From NCBI GenBank assembly GCA_031268675.1, contig JAIRWY010000048.1:1-64000 (forward strand): a stretch of 64,000 nucleotides of DNA. The letters are read 5' to 3'. A program made the translations under genes and the position numbers. This DNA is from Candidatus Ancillula glyptotermitis. Lineage in GTDB: Bacteria > Actinomycetota > Actinomycetes > Actinomycetales > Bifidobacteriaceae. Numbering within the stretch: the stretch's first letter is position 1; each line of letters begins with the position of its first letter. The notes under the pieces are model-generated. The model did not search any database and was not told the origin of the DNA. It saw nothing but the letters and a program-made list of their open reading frames with translations. Positions 54,401-58,154 of this stretch are shown here, piece by piece.

Positions 54401-55860
54401 TGCAGTTGAAAGTGCGCGATCCAGATGAATTCACGCTCTCTGTTCACAAAGTGTCCAGTGAAGATAATGCTGGTTTAGGAGATGTTAAATTCACAATCTG
54501 GCCAACTAAACTTGATGAGCATGGATTACCAGAGAGAACTCTTGATGAGCTGGATACAAAACAAGATGATGCAATTACTGCTAAGTCTAGTAGTGGTGAG
54601 CTTAATGCAGGTGATATTGTATTTGAACATATTACTTCATACAGTTACATCATGCAGGAAACTGGAGCGCCTTGGATTTATGCACAAGATCCGTCCTTCT
54701 ATTTGGTTAAATTTACGCCTGATTTTAGCTTGGGCGCAGAAACTGGGCAATATAAAACAACAATTTCTAAAATACTACGCACTAGAAATGAGCAGAATAA
54801 GTTGACTTCCTCGTTATCTACTACTAGGTTGGAAGTAGATACTGAATATCATGACAATTGCGGTGATGGGAAGAGTTGCAATATTGCAGATTTCACTCAG
54901 GATGCTGATAATGACTTTAAGAATGCGCGCCGATTTGTCCTGAATATGGTTGCAGTAGATTATAAAACTTGTCAACCAATTCCAGTGCACCAGCCAAATT
55001 ACACGAAGTTTGATTTTCAGGAAGTTGGAGAAGATGGAACTACGAATACACTAGATACATTTACTTCTCTTGAGAACGCAGAAGGCAGTTTTTTAGTACC
55101 TGAACATAACTACACATTCCAAGATCTAGATGCTGCGCGAAACCAGTACAGAATTGGTGCAGATTCACTTGATGAACATCTGTATTCAGGACCGAACTTG
55201 GAATTAAACAAGAAGTATAGACTTGTACCAGCTCAAACTCCAGCAGGTTACATTCCGCTAGAAGGATTTTATGACATCAAGTTTCCTGCAGGTTCAAATC
55301 TACCTGAAATTACTTATAATTCTGGTAGTTCAGTAGACGAAATTGGGATGAATAAAACGAACGAGAAGGTTACTTCAGTTGATGTAAAATGCCAACTTTT
55401 CAAAGGAGATGCGCATACAATTCACTACGAGCAGTATATACTTGATGAGTTGAACTGGTTGCCCAGCGAAGTTGTGGACTCTTCTGCGAGTACATTGGCA
55501 GTTAGCAGTAATCCGTACGCACTATATGGGCGCGGTATTTTGCCGATTGCTCAGATAAAAGAACGCTGCGAGTTTGATACAACACTAGATTTTGACGACC
55601 AGAACTGTAAAGCGCCAGAACCAGATCCTACCCCTGATCCAACGCCAACGCCTGCCCCTGCAGATTCTAGCGTGCCAGATGCTCCGCCAACTTCTAGTGC
55701 AATTTCGCATGAGGTTGCTAAAACTGGTGTTGATGTGAAAATATCACTATTGTTGATTACTCTACTTCTTATTGGTGCAAGTCGTACAATGCGTAGAAGA
55801 CATGAAAGGCGTAGAAGGAATTCTCGTCCATGGTATTGCGTTAGAAACCAGAATGAATAA
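30466..55860 (+). CDS. Giant multi-module surface adhesin (8,464 residues, SpaA/Cna-B-like repeats)
   Basis: One uninterrupted frame of 8,464 codons. Start GTG 30466, with ATG 30475 as an alternative. A basic leader of about 50 residues precedes a hydrophobic segment (about 50-75), which fits a long signal peptide. A unique head region follows (about 80-1,380) with a TIG/IPT-like domain (about 463-560, GAEVTITGHNF...ATNNFGSS). Then come about 45 SpaA/Cna-B-like modules counted by eye, each with an opening like 'k.D....pL.gA.F.l' and an end like 'Y.L.E..aP.GY'. Typical units are GKYKLEETTAPQGF, GIYELEETSAPVNF and QTYQLVETSSPTGF. Many keep the opening Lys and the Glu of 'E..aP', as in modules that form internal isopeptide bonds. 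The modules have diverged, so no recent DNA duplication is seen. The C-terminus is a Pro/Thr/Asp linker, VAKTG (8417-8421), a transmembrane helix and an Arg-rich tail, consistent with sortase anchoring. It is probably a long stalk for attachment to host cells or to other bacteria. Confidence 0.9.
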   Translation: MRKMDELKFSTLAESTGATTSGIKRWRWRNSKRGTLLDFRRGNMYSSSTMRLLVFSLALIIPVAVAATSLALYLTSNAATESVFVRTVVNGAKTGSNSAYSGVDANTFVQVELNSQQKIQTQKIKVAADISDPSKTLEVEIKPQFVKSMSITVPGYCSGNQNLDWVKTESECQGTASWASSHWVPEHEELKDVNQIHWTIQWQNKLPSNAPEVTVPLLTSPLFNSFNARAGNGGTDTSSSANDGGTNAGSLVYPFANSNQSAIYKLDGNYLNQPNYDPGFTSSDTSLFGSFVQKSNTAFGTPSLFDSAPINALQLNNYACKANSSSEDCSVGIPVQTHTFEFYTQLADSSTINALQNNGFLNVSFAVSVGKYTQIQNINTIASNSIMYMAGSNIGVANALTHGFNSSNAIPSYQTYNIIVPGTSFDLTTASLGSSDTISPLDAFITTPANVRFNNPPTVPSAPPAVSAVSPSTITTAWSSDTNCGINHDERCGNGGAEVTITGHNFSSSAVVTIGGSPCLSQQVVSSTQIMCTIPRGQGSVSVVATNNFGSSNATVKLTYSSSAPAKTGTGFDIDTDPVLYSANVVGNLYGDTAANANILGETIHTGEGSDDVIENISAYDLTRSAYDNMRVYTESGVENGIREKFLGGSSDSSTGLKQTGLFATTHCEEDATGQVKLPCSFANNSSDAVANYQAGNSADSAHKIVGTKAIPSAGTGAELFNTYRPQSSDNMNGQERASIYYVQNFPTDSNGKILYNDEHAIFEGCQGAWGSTPVPAGCRINGDSSVQNAPGQQFGNGTNIVNFRNSIYGHFNGMAQGKGSSSASIVFPSIKTMGSKIQYSDGNNKEEKVYLEYSNVGNFTMSGSQKKRVISARITISNIITMDPPTWGQSESRPAFTFSNNFYSGMLYQGVKSFDIAVELFDRQTGKRIKFNNVVNNDVITNQNRSGATFALFSLDRDAGNTEFVGQYSTASSVVLNKHGMTYNNSFIALNGGANPNPDVTQNNAYYANVQDPEYVDDPQDATYPSSGVAFPLSGTKFKFLLGTTLGHTFSSITSVSTVAPVQQTAITSVSSPFLVNNRTNSKTDQLLYPNGKPGEVNLDKQIPGYSNREDDLLNRQMITDVFGQKIDHPFNNPYIGTNNDNPVEDEEINCNKTGTACSGEPNPNTYYYYINQPKLALGSETIYQAKKLIIEDELPAGVRLDTNNTIYDYIHQQTSNASSDARNSPIVLWDAGGNTAGVWDQGKSGVSGIPWDSGYVCDASASIPYLPLAVTTDVVTGRQKLHLELTGALLSCLHGGTYSTSNSGQDPMTDLTLRLRVKLVDEVPQGAILEKSNTAKVVYDYTGISFPLVDSTLSIRYELDSSTTRVGARNNPMQQGYNPYDLLFGKVHDINGVVQPLEGATFSLTKLSDDWNTAENPVVLTSTSTNTNLPQDLDGDSVADVDAYGNALLVPKALVKFEALEIGKYKLEETTAPQGFQPIQAQYIEILPENCTDSTLVTGCVRISEQPGDTTALEELNPRGAYNELLTNGRILNTVLANDKLDEPEQAPEFSLKIRKISTQGSPINSTNPNYFATFLLQKKESDGSLTYICHNQQSNSAIEYSGAISWSDATDGSAYASGEQGLICSYETAHNSSGNTDPIIQFPSLSSEFVYQVTEVANYSWHKAGEDGEENAEGGAHTGDSKIYADPLGSYLVNWTSDDKKPHIAYDNTQSVVQIPNKEDISGTETVKNNAVRVGNSFEYNTSTGIIDYNLPNKRNNLFKFKIFKTGSGQPLNGAEFKLYKANSQGDVTSTTPISTQISGYLDQTSPLTSGELDFRGSPVSGCIPTASTVCAHQGLLSGYYLLSETSVPNGFAKENLNWLLYIDDTNFRIKNLGGTTKSAENWTSVAVTAPAQSDLPDDNSFYQATLDIQNYSLQNFKYFSVNPKVVVLEHGVMQPLENAKFEIYECDLMQNCSLSVQTYYSNSDGLLYTLPQGQGQSIKDLRLKQSDTYILKEVQTPDSIAPVSGYWKYQYSGSSLTTSYCTQDGTTEENIASTGIYTTSTAVPVISQNLVNKPLLTKLHFTKVDEFNQVLAGAKFSLTPVLEDGERDEDNSITSISTATGLVEFDNLENGIYELEETSAPVNFRKSSGSFTIILDRVNSSIVQVADNLNNIDYYLERDKQHGIDYHYYDLDLNSVATPVLKNLQYFKLNAIVNAWNSNIDAFGAALSGATYKLLSCPRISSQLPLNLNTTSCNLVGNYTSNVQGELINSVTSTKLSDYDLSASSSYILQETSASSGYQSSGNQYVLKYNQDTFSSEVGIYSSAGVAQYDQSGYNLNLLITTQENQALLQPEDRGNKWISLTDPNISGRIQLKIPSKEQLYSINFTKVWQNNQPLENAKFMVYPASCADVNKSTCPNYQEVFSNAQGVVEFANLKAGIYTIEEKQAPNGYIKSTETATIEVGLNKTLDSNALTQKFINERFYKLNITTQDVLAAATVVTSQISSAKFCLVDLGNYSNSQTIFDYPGLFGDSKVDACKSINGAKLYTSNHDGELILGEDFGVVGAPKLKDEVLNWTHNWAIKQVEAPAGFQLPDNYYLSSYMPNEEQPVVKMFSDSGNADAKTPAHSVWNLADVTDEFPVVDIRKTSEYSFIKKDETGAALNGAVFSLSCMHTEVYSSDEDNYTKTCTSGQVLYATSGSFDATAGKIGWRNLAHGEWKIEEISPPVGYAKADGFNVLTVGGHVENGALVNEITTTNNTNFANTSTFRISTTVSNYQDFPLLNAQFCIVDVNAFNGALENASNQINLPSILSGTSVLHGAFSSTSCDQSSTIGSNLPAQLHLVSNSSGALITSNSVPLDEFNVVGSHTIVLRETAPPSGFKLEDSLYIITHSAVSGPVVQKYTRTSSSDAYTLQDVEFSVNSATSTHFDMLNLSIHNVPVNYNISFTKTRAITNAVLPNAEFGLFKAKSSVVDLDTIWQVDSAAIQTATSLANGLVHFNDILAGTYIVKEISPPNNYKSSNAELLLNLHSAGSSPTQDDSTYANLAVDHTASLTPFTPVQENTVVGGNWAYTFMPLQLDFSNKLYFSFSPRKSADRTNQPLAGAEFCLTDSSTPNNAVANLIANLNTGIATKCHDDKGLKLYSTTNGKFNTKLDGSGQFADDLLLQSDLTSVGNDQQYSLMEITAPKYYNILTSPFLFTRETASSVFASPIVNLEKNITVQANSLGVHLVEATADKTDGTCIDTGTFAGASSRNDLPPYLPLPYEEPTRFCIDDQTEQSSGLEGSSFKLTPADVNGNKLNTPSANALVKTTHADSTGQVHFDDVYASDSEYWVLEETATVDGYKKDTTSRLVKLDEANAANTVAIADPFKDWELYKFNIEKVNITNTAQFLSGAQFGIYECSDADLGERSNFGQRYSRTDVEADKNRRSCSNEVGRFITDVAGEVWNLSKNLQFDKRKIYEVRELVAPNGYETRTSTLAFSFYNNMPIALQVIYWTSQLVIAGTDYNSAMMPVNIAETCNAGTEATQRCDKLLWDTSNARGYGNKALTTRSTNMDVLGIQMYDVPDDSNVIARFQKSSELDNSPLSGGHFMIQTADATGTPIYDTSTTIYTVISGADGKVEIRNVMTNKGLAVGYYLLSEVGAPPGFALNSAVKYLIYITTSTTESPFIQEVVQSKNGPVLGLKQNLSSVVSGTVKSLDINFNAFNKRDFGKDESAWLNSPGYNINLEKVIENSPLAGAVFTLSASNGAGFYPVADFSTGVDGHSADLDNFAFVAGVNYRLEETTPPAGYFLTGDYYDISYDQIMNKPSVTRFVRSEDGASFIDDGIPTAYSYTADNKQVKLLSGVSYSVRATSNLIPSTSAIGTEGNPYNNYIIDTGVGAFVDPETGSLYSATGSLVLKDAFAKFASSNAYLYIPNAGETVLRISDGSVCGVTSDGEGIKTVDESNCTLSDPVHSYTRHNADIGYGQKAYLLDNNAGFLINITTGSYTNALGQTHDQRDAISEPTCKVLPEVLTTSSGSSGSFLRFCTTTQYIFTGSSFPLAHGEALKFGDVVDYTHYGVGAFTVSNQKKLRIVFHKKSNDVVDSVPLAGAIFELCSAELVNESCPQGSSKTATSDSSGNAVFDNTAEGQYRYREQIAPVGYAVGANSTWQEQSFIANSADWVVVNNSFEKTVPIELSNAKESLTLTLAAQKVIGLDTTTPFQDVQFRMCGLNGSTYDQSVQTDVDGKLVFNNIEPGDYTIFVVNPTGYFEIPSVAIHIAPTRSITEGLDSNTVFGINGLTIAQVNSGSSDAAMRQLQISEPIKFIPQFKANAVNKISKFVDGSEDLVEHDLHGTTFELLVETTQNNFQKLCDLVSSTTSVLQFTSNCALGNTGESLKDKYLDKTRQYKLVQTSVDLANETGTPVSVRLIADPVQISGVDLNPGDEKDINIVNNSYPYTLSITKRDAKSNNLLSGIVFELYKCENFANCTEEDITGSGQVVLKTATTNNGQLQFTGLDQSWYLLKEHSVQDGYFKFEPVVVKLDENKHLDLTNTKYFSVDVTNYDRHSADKKPLASSEFELKSTTDDEKYNLMSNTSGQLVVTSAGEYYGRTVDQVHLSSVKSYKLVELSAPDGYQVDGNYTESQTPIVYSNAAVLTIEVLNEPKFSLTFSVVDAQKADKKLAGAEYELCPENASAGSPSCQTATATWQDATSSSSGTPYKLGSGEWTGVVHFNNLKLGTYGLWQAHPAEPYKSKCGGNSNESACSSLAADGYNTEYNYSPNMEKYLITLRHPADIEPRSSFETVDPIAGNLNNLDVQLTPSLVGNSFGLNLGETGTGTGQSIKSQQIFHLWFDKFDGVTYSSLTDAVFRLDEYDGSALVNQINFYSFAGLCKTGQICDASTSSNWQIFPGFYTSPKPTVASLGSSSVRSLDSVQLSTAHNYVLSEVSPPSGYEAVLQYNIRFDTEKQIPVITYGDTPTVLSCASPAYNATGNKFLLQTDGYEIDGVESGHMLKVVATVSSSDGSATDCTTGSAYTSTEDSGKILPVNSWLKWVPGNWNTSIYQVEDIFYQNAAYISIPDVPLDSRFALDFKKLTTLQQDGSVLLDDQISGAVLDANSSNLPALNGAEFKICASDFSAPTITGLLLTNTCATAVSGTKAQKLNNTGDAFEQETTGLQNGEVKFSNLKVGFYTIWESKMPDGYGSGGTPQIGYLVRFFTSPIQGGGYAKLVSVRKLYDIVTQVNQPHEEINGLGDVNYASPIVGDENMQKQCPYTNDQEVIATDIYHSHWCVGKKTVLKFNEPESPNVQYEFSSSSFLPKYTDTGYGDIGTAPENPETSMNYKLDIINRLHAYNYSFKKINSWSEPLEDVGFTAYRIPCQEVVVDACLGNFDLEQKDSYPSLHATSDNTGTVEFRGLFGPETLWAIVETTPPVGFQVSGDPVAYIQLGMNGTSEFATRIVGGSHIQLTLNQETHAIADNWLLKNVKQFPISGTTALEEVVFGTLDQTPVLDDNFSSSNAQGSAKTLQVKNYASSDDTYTDLICSSTCTLESDKVYRIKYVSYETGFRPIALGFYTIDFVQNSTLGPIPRVQFKASEFDEPVEVKQNADTTTGQLTAQEEEDFVKEAHGFSKFWRDAQGDDHLKLKVPLEKIPFKLNLTKQNVDGQNLRNAVFSLCVLNPDGDACLDDNYNQVSTSSSTGRFSFAQEYTNAASKYHLTPLQDSKTYSLVEKQPAPGGYDKLSGNIALYWNNNLPHVQFPDSEIVLTTESAVIENPGTPESYVNVHFSDPLKNQLQMKLDIQKLLTNMRGDVIDDSTPKNATFSAKSVVVNQVGSNYIPAATGSIETTLQTDENGNLTTSPIVAQIDNKHGIIVEETTSVTGYNKLPGYYLVLGDTALPEGVVVYYYSHELSSGNYSRQQVYAGTSSDNFDYTACELSDLDCYRTVKLRIASKPIGFNFYIKKTSGTNLLQGAVFNMLELVKSVPDEKYSIKADGLQISDIISGEDGIAHFEGLDPGTYLLAETPPVGYKLSSTPLHLIQLQKTGTKSSIKAVGAVVENGEFRQSDAQWNTLCESAGQDNTCEVVDASESNNFQASTQNSGANQELVVENYRSIKLNLQLNATTEWADAGSSLTYTSANQNPAKFALCKAQANSSPDCDGAVEILNTGQNGKLAFDMELMTSAAYGYILKQTKTPAGYTGVSGYYRISISDSGSGGVGVLAMYNSGVETDIAEGEKDVQVNATTGRYELNVPNKAVQYELAFSTAWIMTNGKLWGTSKIGDNAYSTASFGLTQLDANGNKMLGSIPYSATSTCTSPMSTTCGKVEFHNILAGDYILEQTTPNIPNETADRYLVQFYQDFSFVDYDGNPDPHPMAKLTKYDLATSLPSTNPSAVYIKDLNEVVDNSFHADFSVTDWTDYNAKEVLIFKNKSQFQIQPKTLNKQTVEEITDAKYKIEACESAGSCISPQILGTNLTGNQVHEIYFSVDKHYRISQTTVNDNFEIDPAAKEYIPETCSFEDGNYPTNCFESAYRVVSSGIYNGSLLINLFTFENTPLFTVAITKLNALTNAPIQGVSFKIDDGNNQYYATTNSSGIARFSQKFKSLSGILYTLNEDLEKPGFLPETGSLGISFDTSASVPSISNNNFLSISNVADITKQFNSDAIGSIRMQNSSSVRNVPVFKVNTRLINALTRTELDPSIASSYTYAFTSGDCVASRMEPIPATLHTGTPCNYNLSLNSAPSDSDYTAPDQNYNFYYNANLKLMAKFNSGQEYELQAVQTGDGVPEITLDYFVFPKLKVQVEKRDSITDDSIAGAEFNLALESCGSSVQINVNICQNPGTVTSTIADQFQSFNALVKTNHYQLSEQNAPTGYTTSSVKYDFNYSSDGNLQMRKVIGTTSTTIEVPLGGVAISSNTDPQTSVQLLDGNTLKFVYKNTKTSKITVHNYDEEIAVEKEKSGSEFKLFDCGVYQNELPLATRCQNPSIIATGLTVDGTLDFLNLQQTHEYKLQEITASGQVQVVSVFIHWDSAATLSARWIVEDDVNTGGYNGTAVASGGQNQADVLDLNVVNKKFKVHLNKYDEQTGQMSGASFEIRDNTGFAIANSRKTTTSSGVIEWTDIAFVSGQTYQLVETSSPTGFALAKTLDFTFSADGTGTTATSSEFTTASFATGQDIGTLAVIVRNQKLQLQATVLSNGKYIEGASFDVYNSTGTQKVAGPFTVSNATSTANLLIQTDALQVGVSYILREVKPADGYASAEDIYFRFDATTRENIVNVGQISNPKNTLVVKTFGVDDKNKENDLTSAAYMVYNGNSEPVCISNSSISIDLFDTYCSLNRGSVYFIKQTGSPSGYRLVDEPIAFTVSGDARDNGVTTVEFINQLFSLQVANTQNDRANNRTSIYGSTFSVNKLINGELQEIPELNNLATDTKGCIEVSNYHFIAGTQYMLVQTKTPDGYISAPNVPLVFEDNEATKTLEVNNQPYLLTVRTKDASTGENLPYPSGAHFILCPSDSKQTENCITSKESSYSGVAGYDFDSAKLQPGTYSLIQVTGPINTGGYAIADLEPVQIERVANYNAGEDGFNTYEVVNHRNSLVLKLFSKTNTSEKINTGTFALFTSDGTSQIGGQEKVYTAEDGSVEIQQNSSIWNLDQVYILRQLTAAPGYIPAPDIRIKFSSTGNPEVLLDDETSAFPFGQVTNDDFVNGQLALNVFNSPLQLQIANFDIDRVTPVSGAYYKICPLVPLAQGETIPISDRTIAGGEDACTSQTQTDENVVRFDGVHILAGVDYRLEQNQTQDGFINASPMLLRFDINGFRANYTIHHGPTLFSIKGAATVNYPEGHNDELTGGEVSGSGKLTLKILSATYKLQLVKYKQNGTTVLNGAGFSLFNEDGTPMGSKSGYSMQPERFTGDSSCDTDIALPVNETGNDVYPTPDGKPYPNLSCASEENNGMLIFTGMMFRTGVSYYLRETTVPEGQLAVPDLRVEVDIDGKWTVRSTVLGNEQEVVSAGVVDNYWEIVSLLDGNLQLKVRDPDEFTLSVHKVSSEDNAGLGDVKFTIWPTKLDEHGLPERTLDELDTKQDDAITAKSSSGELNAGDIVFEHITSYSYIMQETGAPWIYAQDPSFYLVKFTPDFSLGAETGQYKTTISKILRTRNEQNKLTSSLSTTRLEVDTEYHDNCGDGKSCNIADFTQDADNDFKNARRFVLNMVAVDYKTCQPIPVHQPNYTKFDFQEVGEDGTTNTLDTFTSLENAEGSFLVPEHNYTFQDLDAARNQYRIGADSLDEHLYSGPNLELNKKYRLVPAQTPAGYIPLEGFYDIKFPAGSNLPEITYNSGSSVDEIGMNKTNEKVTSVDVKCQLFKGDAHTIHYEQYILDELNWLPSEVVDSSASTLAVSSNPYALYGRGILPIAQIKERCEFDTTLDFDDQNCKAPEPDPTPDPTPTPAPADSSVPDAPPTSSAISHEVAKTGVDVKISLLLITLLLIGASRTMRRRHERRRRNSRPWYCVRNQNE

Positions 55861-55869
55861 TAAAAATAG

Positions 55870-55896
55870 GAAACTCTAAGCTCTTCGTAGTGTTTC
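55870..55896 (+). terminator. Possible terminator after the giant adhesin gene
   Basis: GAAAC-T-CTA pairs with TAG-T-GTTTC (one T-T mismatch) around a 9-nt loop, followed by TTTC. It is a weak candidate because of the short T-run. Confidence 0.4.
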
Positions 55897-55909
55897 TTTC
55901 AATAAAGTA

Positions 55910-55918
55910 TGCTATATT
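55910..55918 (+). promoter_or_regulatory. Possible promoter of the exported SUKH gene
   Basis: Extended -10 TGCTATATT directly after the stem-loop at the end of the adhesin gene. A leader of about 38 nt would carry AGGAAAGGA before ATG 55963. No clear -35. Confidence 0.45.
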
Positions 55919-55962
55919 TGCGTACGAAATGTAGTTGTTTACAATTAGGAAAGGATGATGAA

Positions 55963-56583
55963 ATGAATATACAACAACAAAGGGGCGCGAGGTCTATTTT
56001 TCTGTATGTTTTACTTGGGTTTGCATTGGTGTTTTACCTGTTTTTGTGCGGGAGTAGTGATAACTATGCTCATGCAAGTCAAACAGTTGATGTAGAAAGT
56101 GATGCTGAGCTCAATAGGGAGCTCTACCCATTGAATTTTCCAGAAGATGGAATGTTTATTGATGATGAAACTGAAGAAAATGTAGCCAAACTAGAGGAAA
56201 AGCATAAGATTAAAGTTCCAAATTTGCTCAGAGATATATATGCAAAAAGAGTGGATATTGAAAAAGCTGGGTATGTAGGGGAATCAGAGGGTGAAATTTT
56301 AGTAGGTGTATTGCCATGTTTGTCCACTGGTGATAAGTGTGGTGATGACGGTTATATGAGCATTGATAGAGTATATACTTGGATACTTGAAAATACTGAA
56401 GAGACTGAAGAGACGATTCCCAAGAATTATCTACCATTTGCAATGGATGGATTTGGCAATTATCACTACTTAGATTTGAATAATCCTGCTAGTACTGATA
56501 TTATATATGGAATTGATAATTCGGAGTTCGGTTACGATGGATTTGATTTTGTAGTATTCCGACAAGGAGTTTTACGCCAGTGA
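55963..56583 (+). CDS. SUKH (SMI1/KNR4)-like protein with a signal peptide
   Basis: 206 residues from ATG 55963, which has the SD AGGAAAGGA; a longer frame from 55909 has no SD. Residues 1-38 form a signal peptide (QRGAR, a strongly hydrophobic core, then YAHA-S as a possible signal peptidase site). The rest resembles the SUKH fold: KHKIKVPNLLRDIYAKR at the start, a middle YMSIDRVYTW, and IPKNYLPFAMDGFGNYHYLDL, the 'ip.dylpfa.dgfGn.y.ld' element that defines the family. SUKH proteins usually act as cytoplasmic immunity proteins against nuclease and other toxins; a signal peptide is unexpected. It is a paralogue of the C-terminal domain encoded by the next gene. Confidence 0.75.
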   Translation: MNIQQQRGARSIFLYVLLGFALVFYLFLCGSSDNYAHASQTVDVESDAELNRELYPLNFPEDGMFIDDETEENVAKLEEKHKIKVPNLLRDIYAKRVDIEKAGYVGESEGEILVGVLPCLSTGDKCGDDGYMSIDRVYTWILENTEETEETIPKNYLPFAMDGFGNYHYLDLNNPASTDIIYGIDNSEFGYDGFDFVVFRQGVLRQ

Positions 56584-56604
56584 GGAAAATTTCACGCTTT
56601 TTAT

Positions 56605-56631
56605 TTGACAAGTAGATAAGTGTGGTATAAT
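56605..56631 (+). promoter_or_regulatory. Promoter of the nuclease-SUKH gene
   Basis: TTGACA (56605-56610) and extended TGG-TATAAT (hexamer 56626-56631) with a spacer of only 15 nt. The same AGT flank after TTGACA occurs in the 1685-1713 promoter, where the spacer is 17. The extended -10 probably compensates. Confidence 0.6.
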
Positions 56632-56687
56632 GGTACTGTATTGTTTAGGTAGAGAGTTGACAGTGGAGTAGAGGTGGAGTCGTTATT

Positions 56688-57890
56688 ATGAGTGAAGAAT
56701 TGAATAAGGATGGTTGCAGTAACAAGAGCTTGGAAGCAATTGCTGATGATGGTAGAGTAGGTAATGAGCCTTGGGCTAAGAATAGTGGTGTGTGGTCTAT
56801 ATATACTGGAAAAGATCGTGGCTTTGACTTTTCGCCATATTTTCTTGGTGCTTGGTTCTATCCATGTAATTTGAAGGTTCGTTACACGATGGTGTTGGCT
56901 ATGACTGGAAATCGGGATCGGGATTTTAGAATACTGAATAATTTAGATCCTCTTTTTAAACATTTTAATTCAAATGGTTATGTTTGGCATCATGTTTGGT
57001 GGTATCCTTATGAGGATAATGAGTTTATAGATAATACGAGAGTTGGTTGTTGGCACACTTATCCTAAGTATCCTAATTCTGTAATTTTAGATGCGTCTGA
57101 TTGGCAGGGCAAGTGGTGGAGAATGCAAGAACCGATTATTGGTGCTGCCCCTCGATGCTTGATGCAGCTTGTTGAGGTTGGTGCACACAACAATGTTTTG
57201 GGTTTGAATGGGGTGAATAGGCATGCTGGTGCATGTGCACAATATGATGATATTTATTATGATTTGCTTGAAAATTTCAGCATATGGAGAGAACTTTGGC
57301 TTAGGAATTATCCAAATCCATATTATAAAAGAAACCGAATTACCAACGAAGGCTCTGCACTATGTCAACTAAATTTCCCAGAACCTGATTCCAAAGGTTG
57401 TGGTGGCGGGGTATATGTTCCTGATAATCAAACTGAGGAAACTATAGAGCAATTAGAGGAAAGTATAAATCAATTAAACGGAGAATTTAATATAGAAGTA
57501 CCTGAATTGTTAAAGAAAATATATGATAAAAGTATAACGCTTGAAAAATGTAAATTTATGGGAGATGCTGAAGGAATCATTTTGGTAGCTGTATTTCCTT
57601 GTTTCTCTACTGTCGATGATGAATCTGGTGAAAAATATATGAGTATTTATGAATTATATACTTTGCAAACTCAAAATGAGGTTCTAAAAAAGATAATCCC
57701 AAAGAATTATCTACCGTTTGCAACAGATGGTTTTGGCAGTTACTTTTATTTAGATTTGGATGCATCTGAAACTGCAAAGGCTACTATTATATTTGGTGAC
57801 GAAATGTTTCCATCTGATGATGATGAAAATTCTACTGGAATTACGTTTCATAATTTTAAGTACGAAGGGAAAGCTATTGTTGACGCATAA
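56688..57890 (+). CDS. WHH-type HNH/EndoVII-like nuclease fused to a SUKH domain
   Basis: 400 residues without a signal peptide. Residues about 70-190 carry the pattern of WHH toxins of the HNH/EndoVII superfamily: MTGNRDRDFRILNN, then GYVWHHV (Trp100-His101-His102), then MQLVEVGAHNNV (159-170) and NRHAGA (His179). In typical members the WHH and MQLV parts are close; here about 55 residues lie between them. Residues about 250-400 form a SUKH domain (EVPELLKKIYDKS, YMSIYELYTL, IPKNYLPFATDGFGSYFYLDL) closely related to the preceding protein. A toxin and its immunity fold thus occur in one chain. It may be a self-inhibited toxin, or an immunity protein that has kept a toxin domain as a decoy. 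No secretion system gene is in the window. Confidence 0.7.
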   Translation: MSEELNKDGCSNKSLEAIADDGRVGNEPWAKNSGVWSIYTGKDRGFDFSPYFLGAWFYPCNLKVRYTMVLAMTGNRDRDFRILNNLDPLFKHFNSNGYVWHHVWWYPYEDNEFIDNTRVGCWHTYPKYPNSVILDASDWQGKWWRMQEPIIGAAPRCLMQLVEVGAHNNVLGLNGVNRHAGACAQYDDIYYDLLENFSIWRELWLRNYPNPYYKRNRITNEGSALCQLNFPEPDSKGCGGGVYVPDNQTEETIEQLEESINQLNGEFNIEVPELLKKIYDKSITLEKCKFMGDAEGIILVAVFPCFSTVDDESGEKYMSIYELYTLQTQNEVLKKIIPKNYLPFATDGFGSYFYLDLDASETAKATIIFGDEMFPSDDDENSTGITFHNFKYEGKAIVDA

Positions 57891-58154
57891 GTTCTCAGTT
57901 GATTCATGCATTAGTTCAAACCTTTTTCTTTATACTCACTAGAATATACTATTCTTGTTTTTCCATATCTTTCCTTTTTAACGCCTTGAGCTTAAAACTG
58001 TCCAGTATTTATTATGCACTGCACACAAGCAATATATCATCTTTTTGTGTTTTGAGTGATGTAGTTGGATATACATGTGTTGGTTTGGTTTGTTGTCGTT
58101 ATTCAATGTTGTTGATGTTTAAAGTATACATGTGCTGATAAAGGAGTTTTAAGC

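Noticed and set aside
30466-55860. Many antisense and shifted frames inside the giant gene
   Set aside because: They are expected by chance in 25 kb of biased codons; none has a ribosome site and a recognisable product.
57899-58138. 79-codon frame between the nuclease gene and trpGE
   Set aside because: No SD, composition of random AT-rich DNA (Phe, Tyr, Ser, Cys), no domain pattern.
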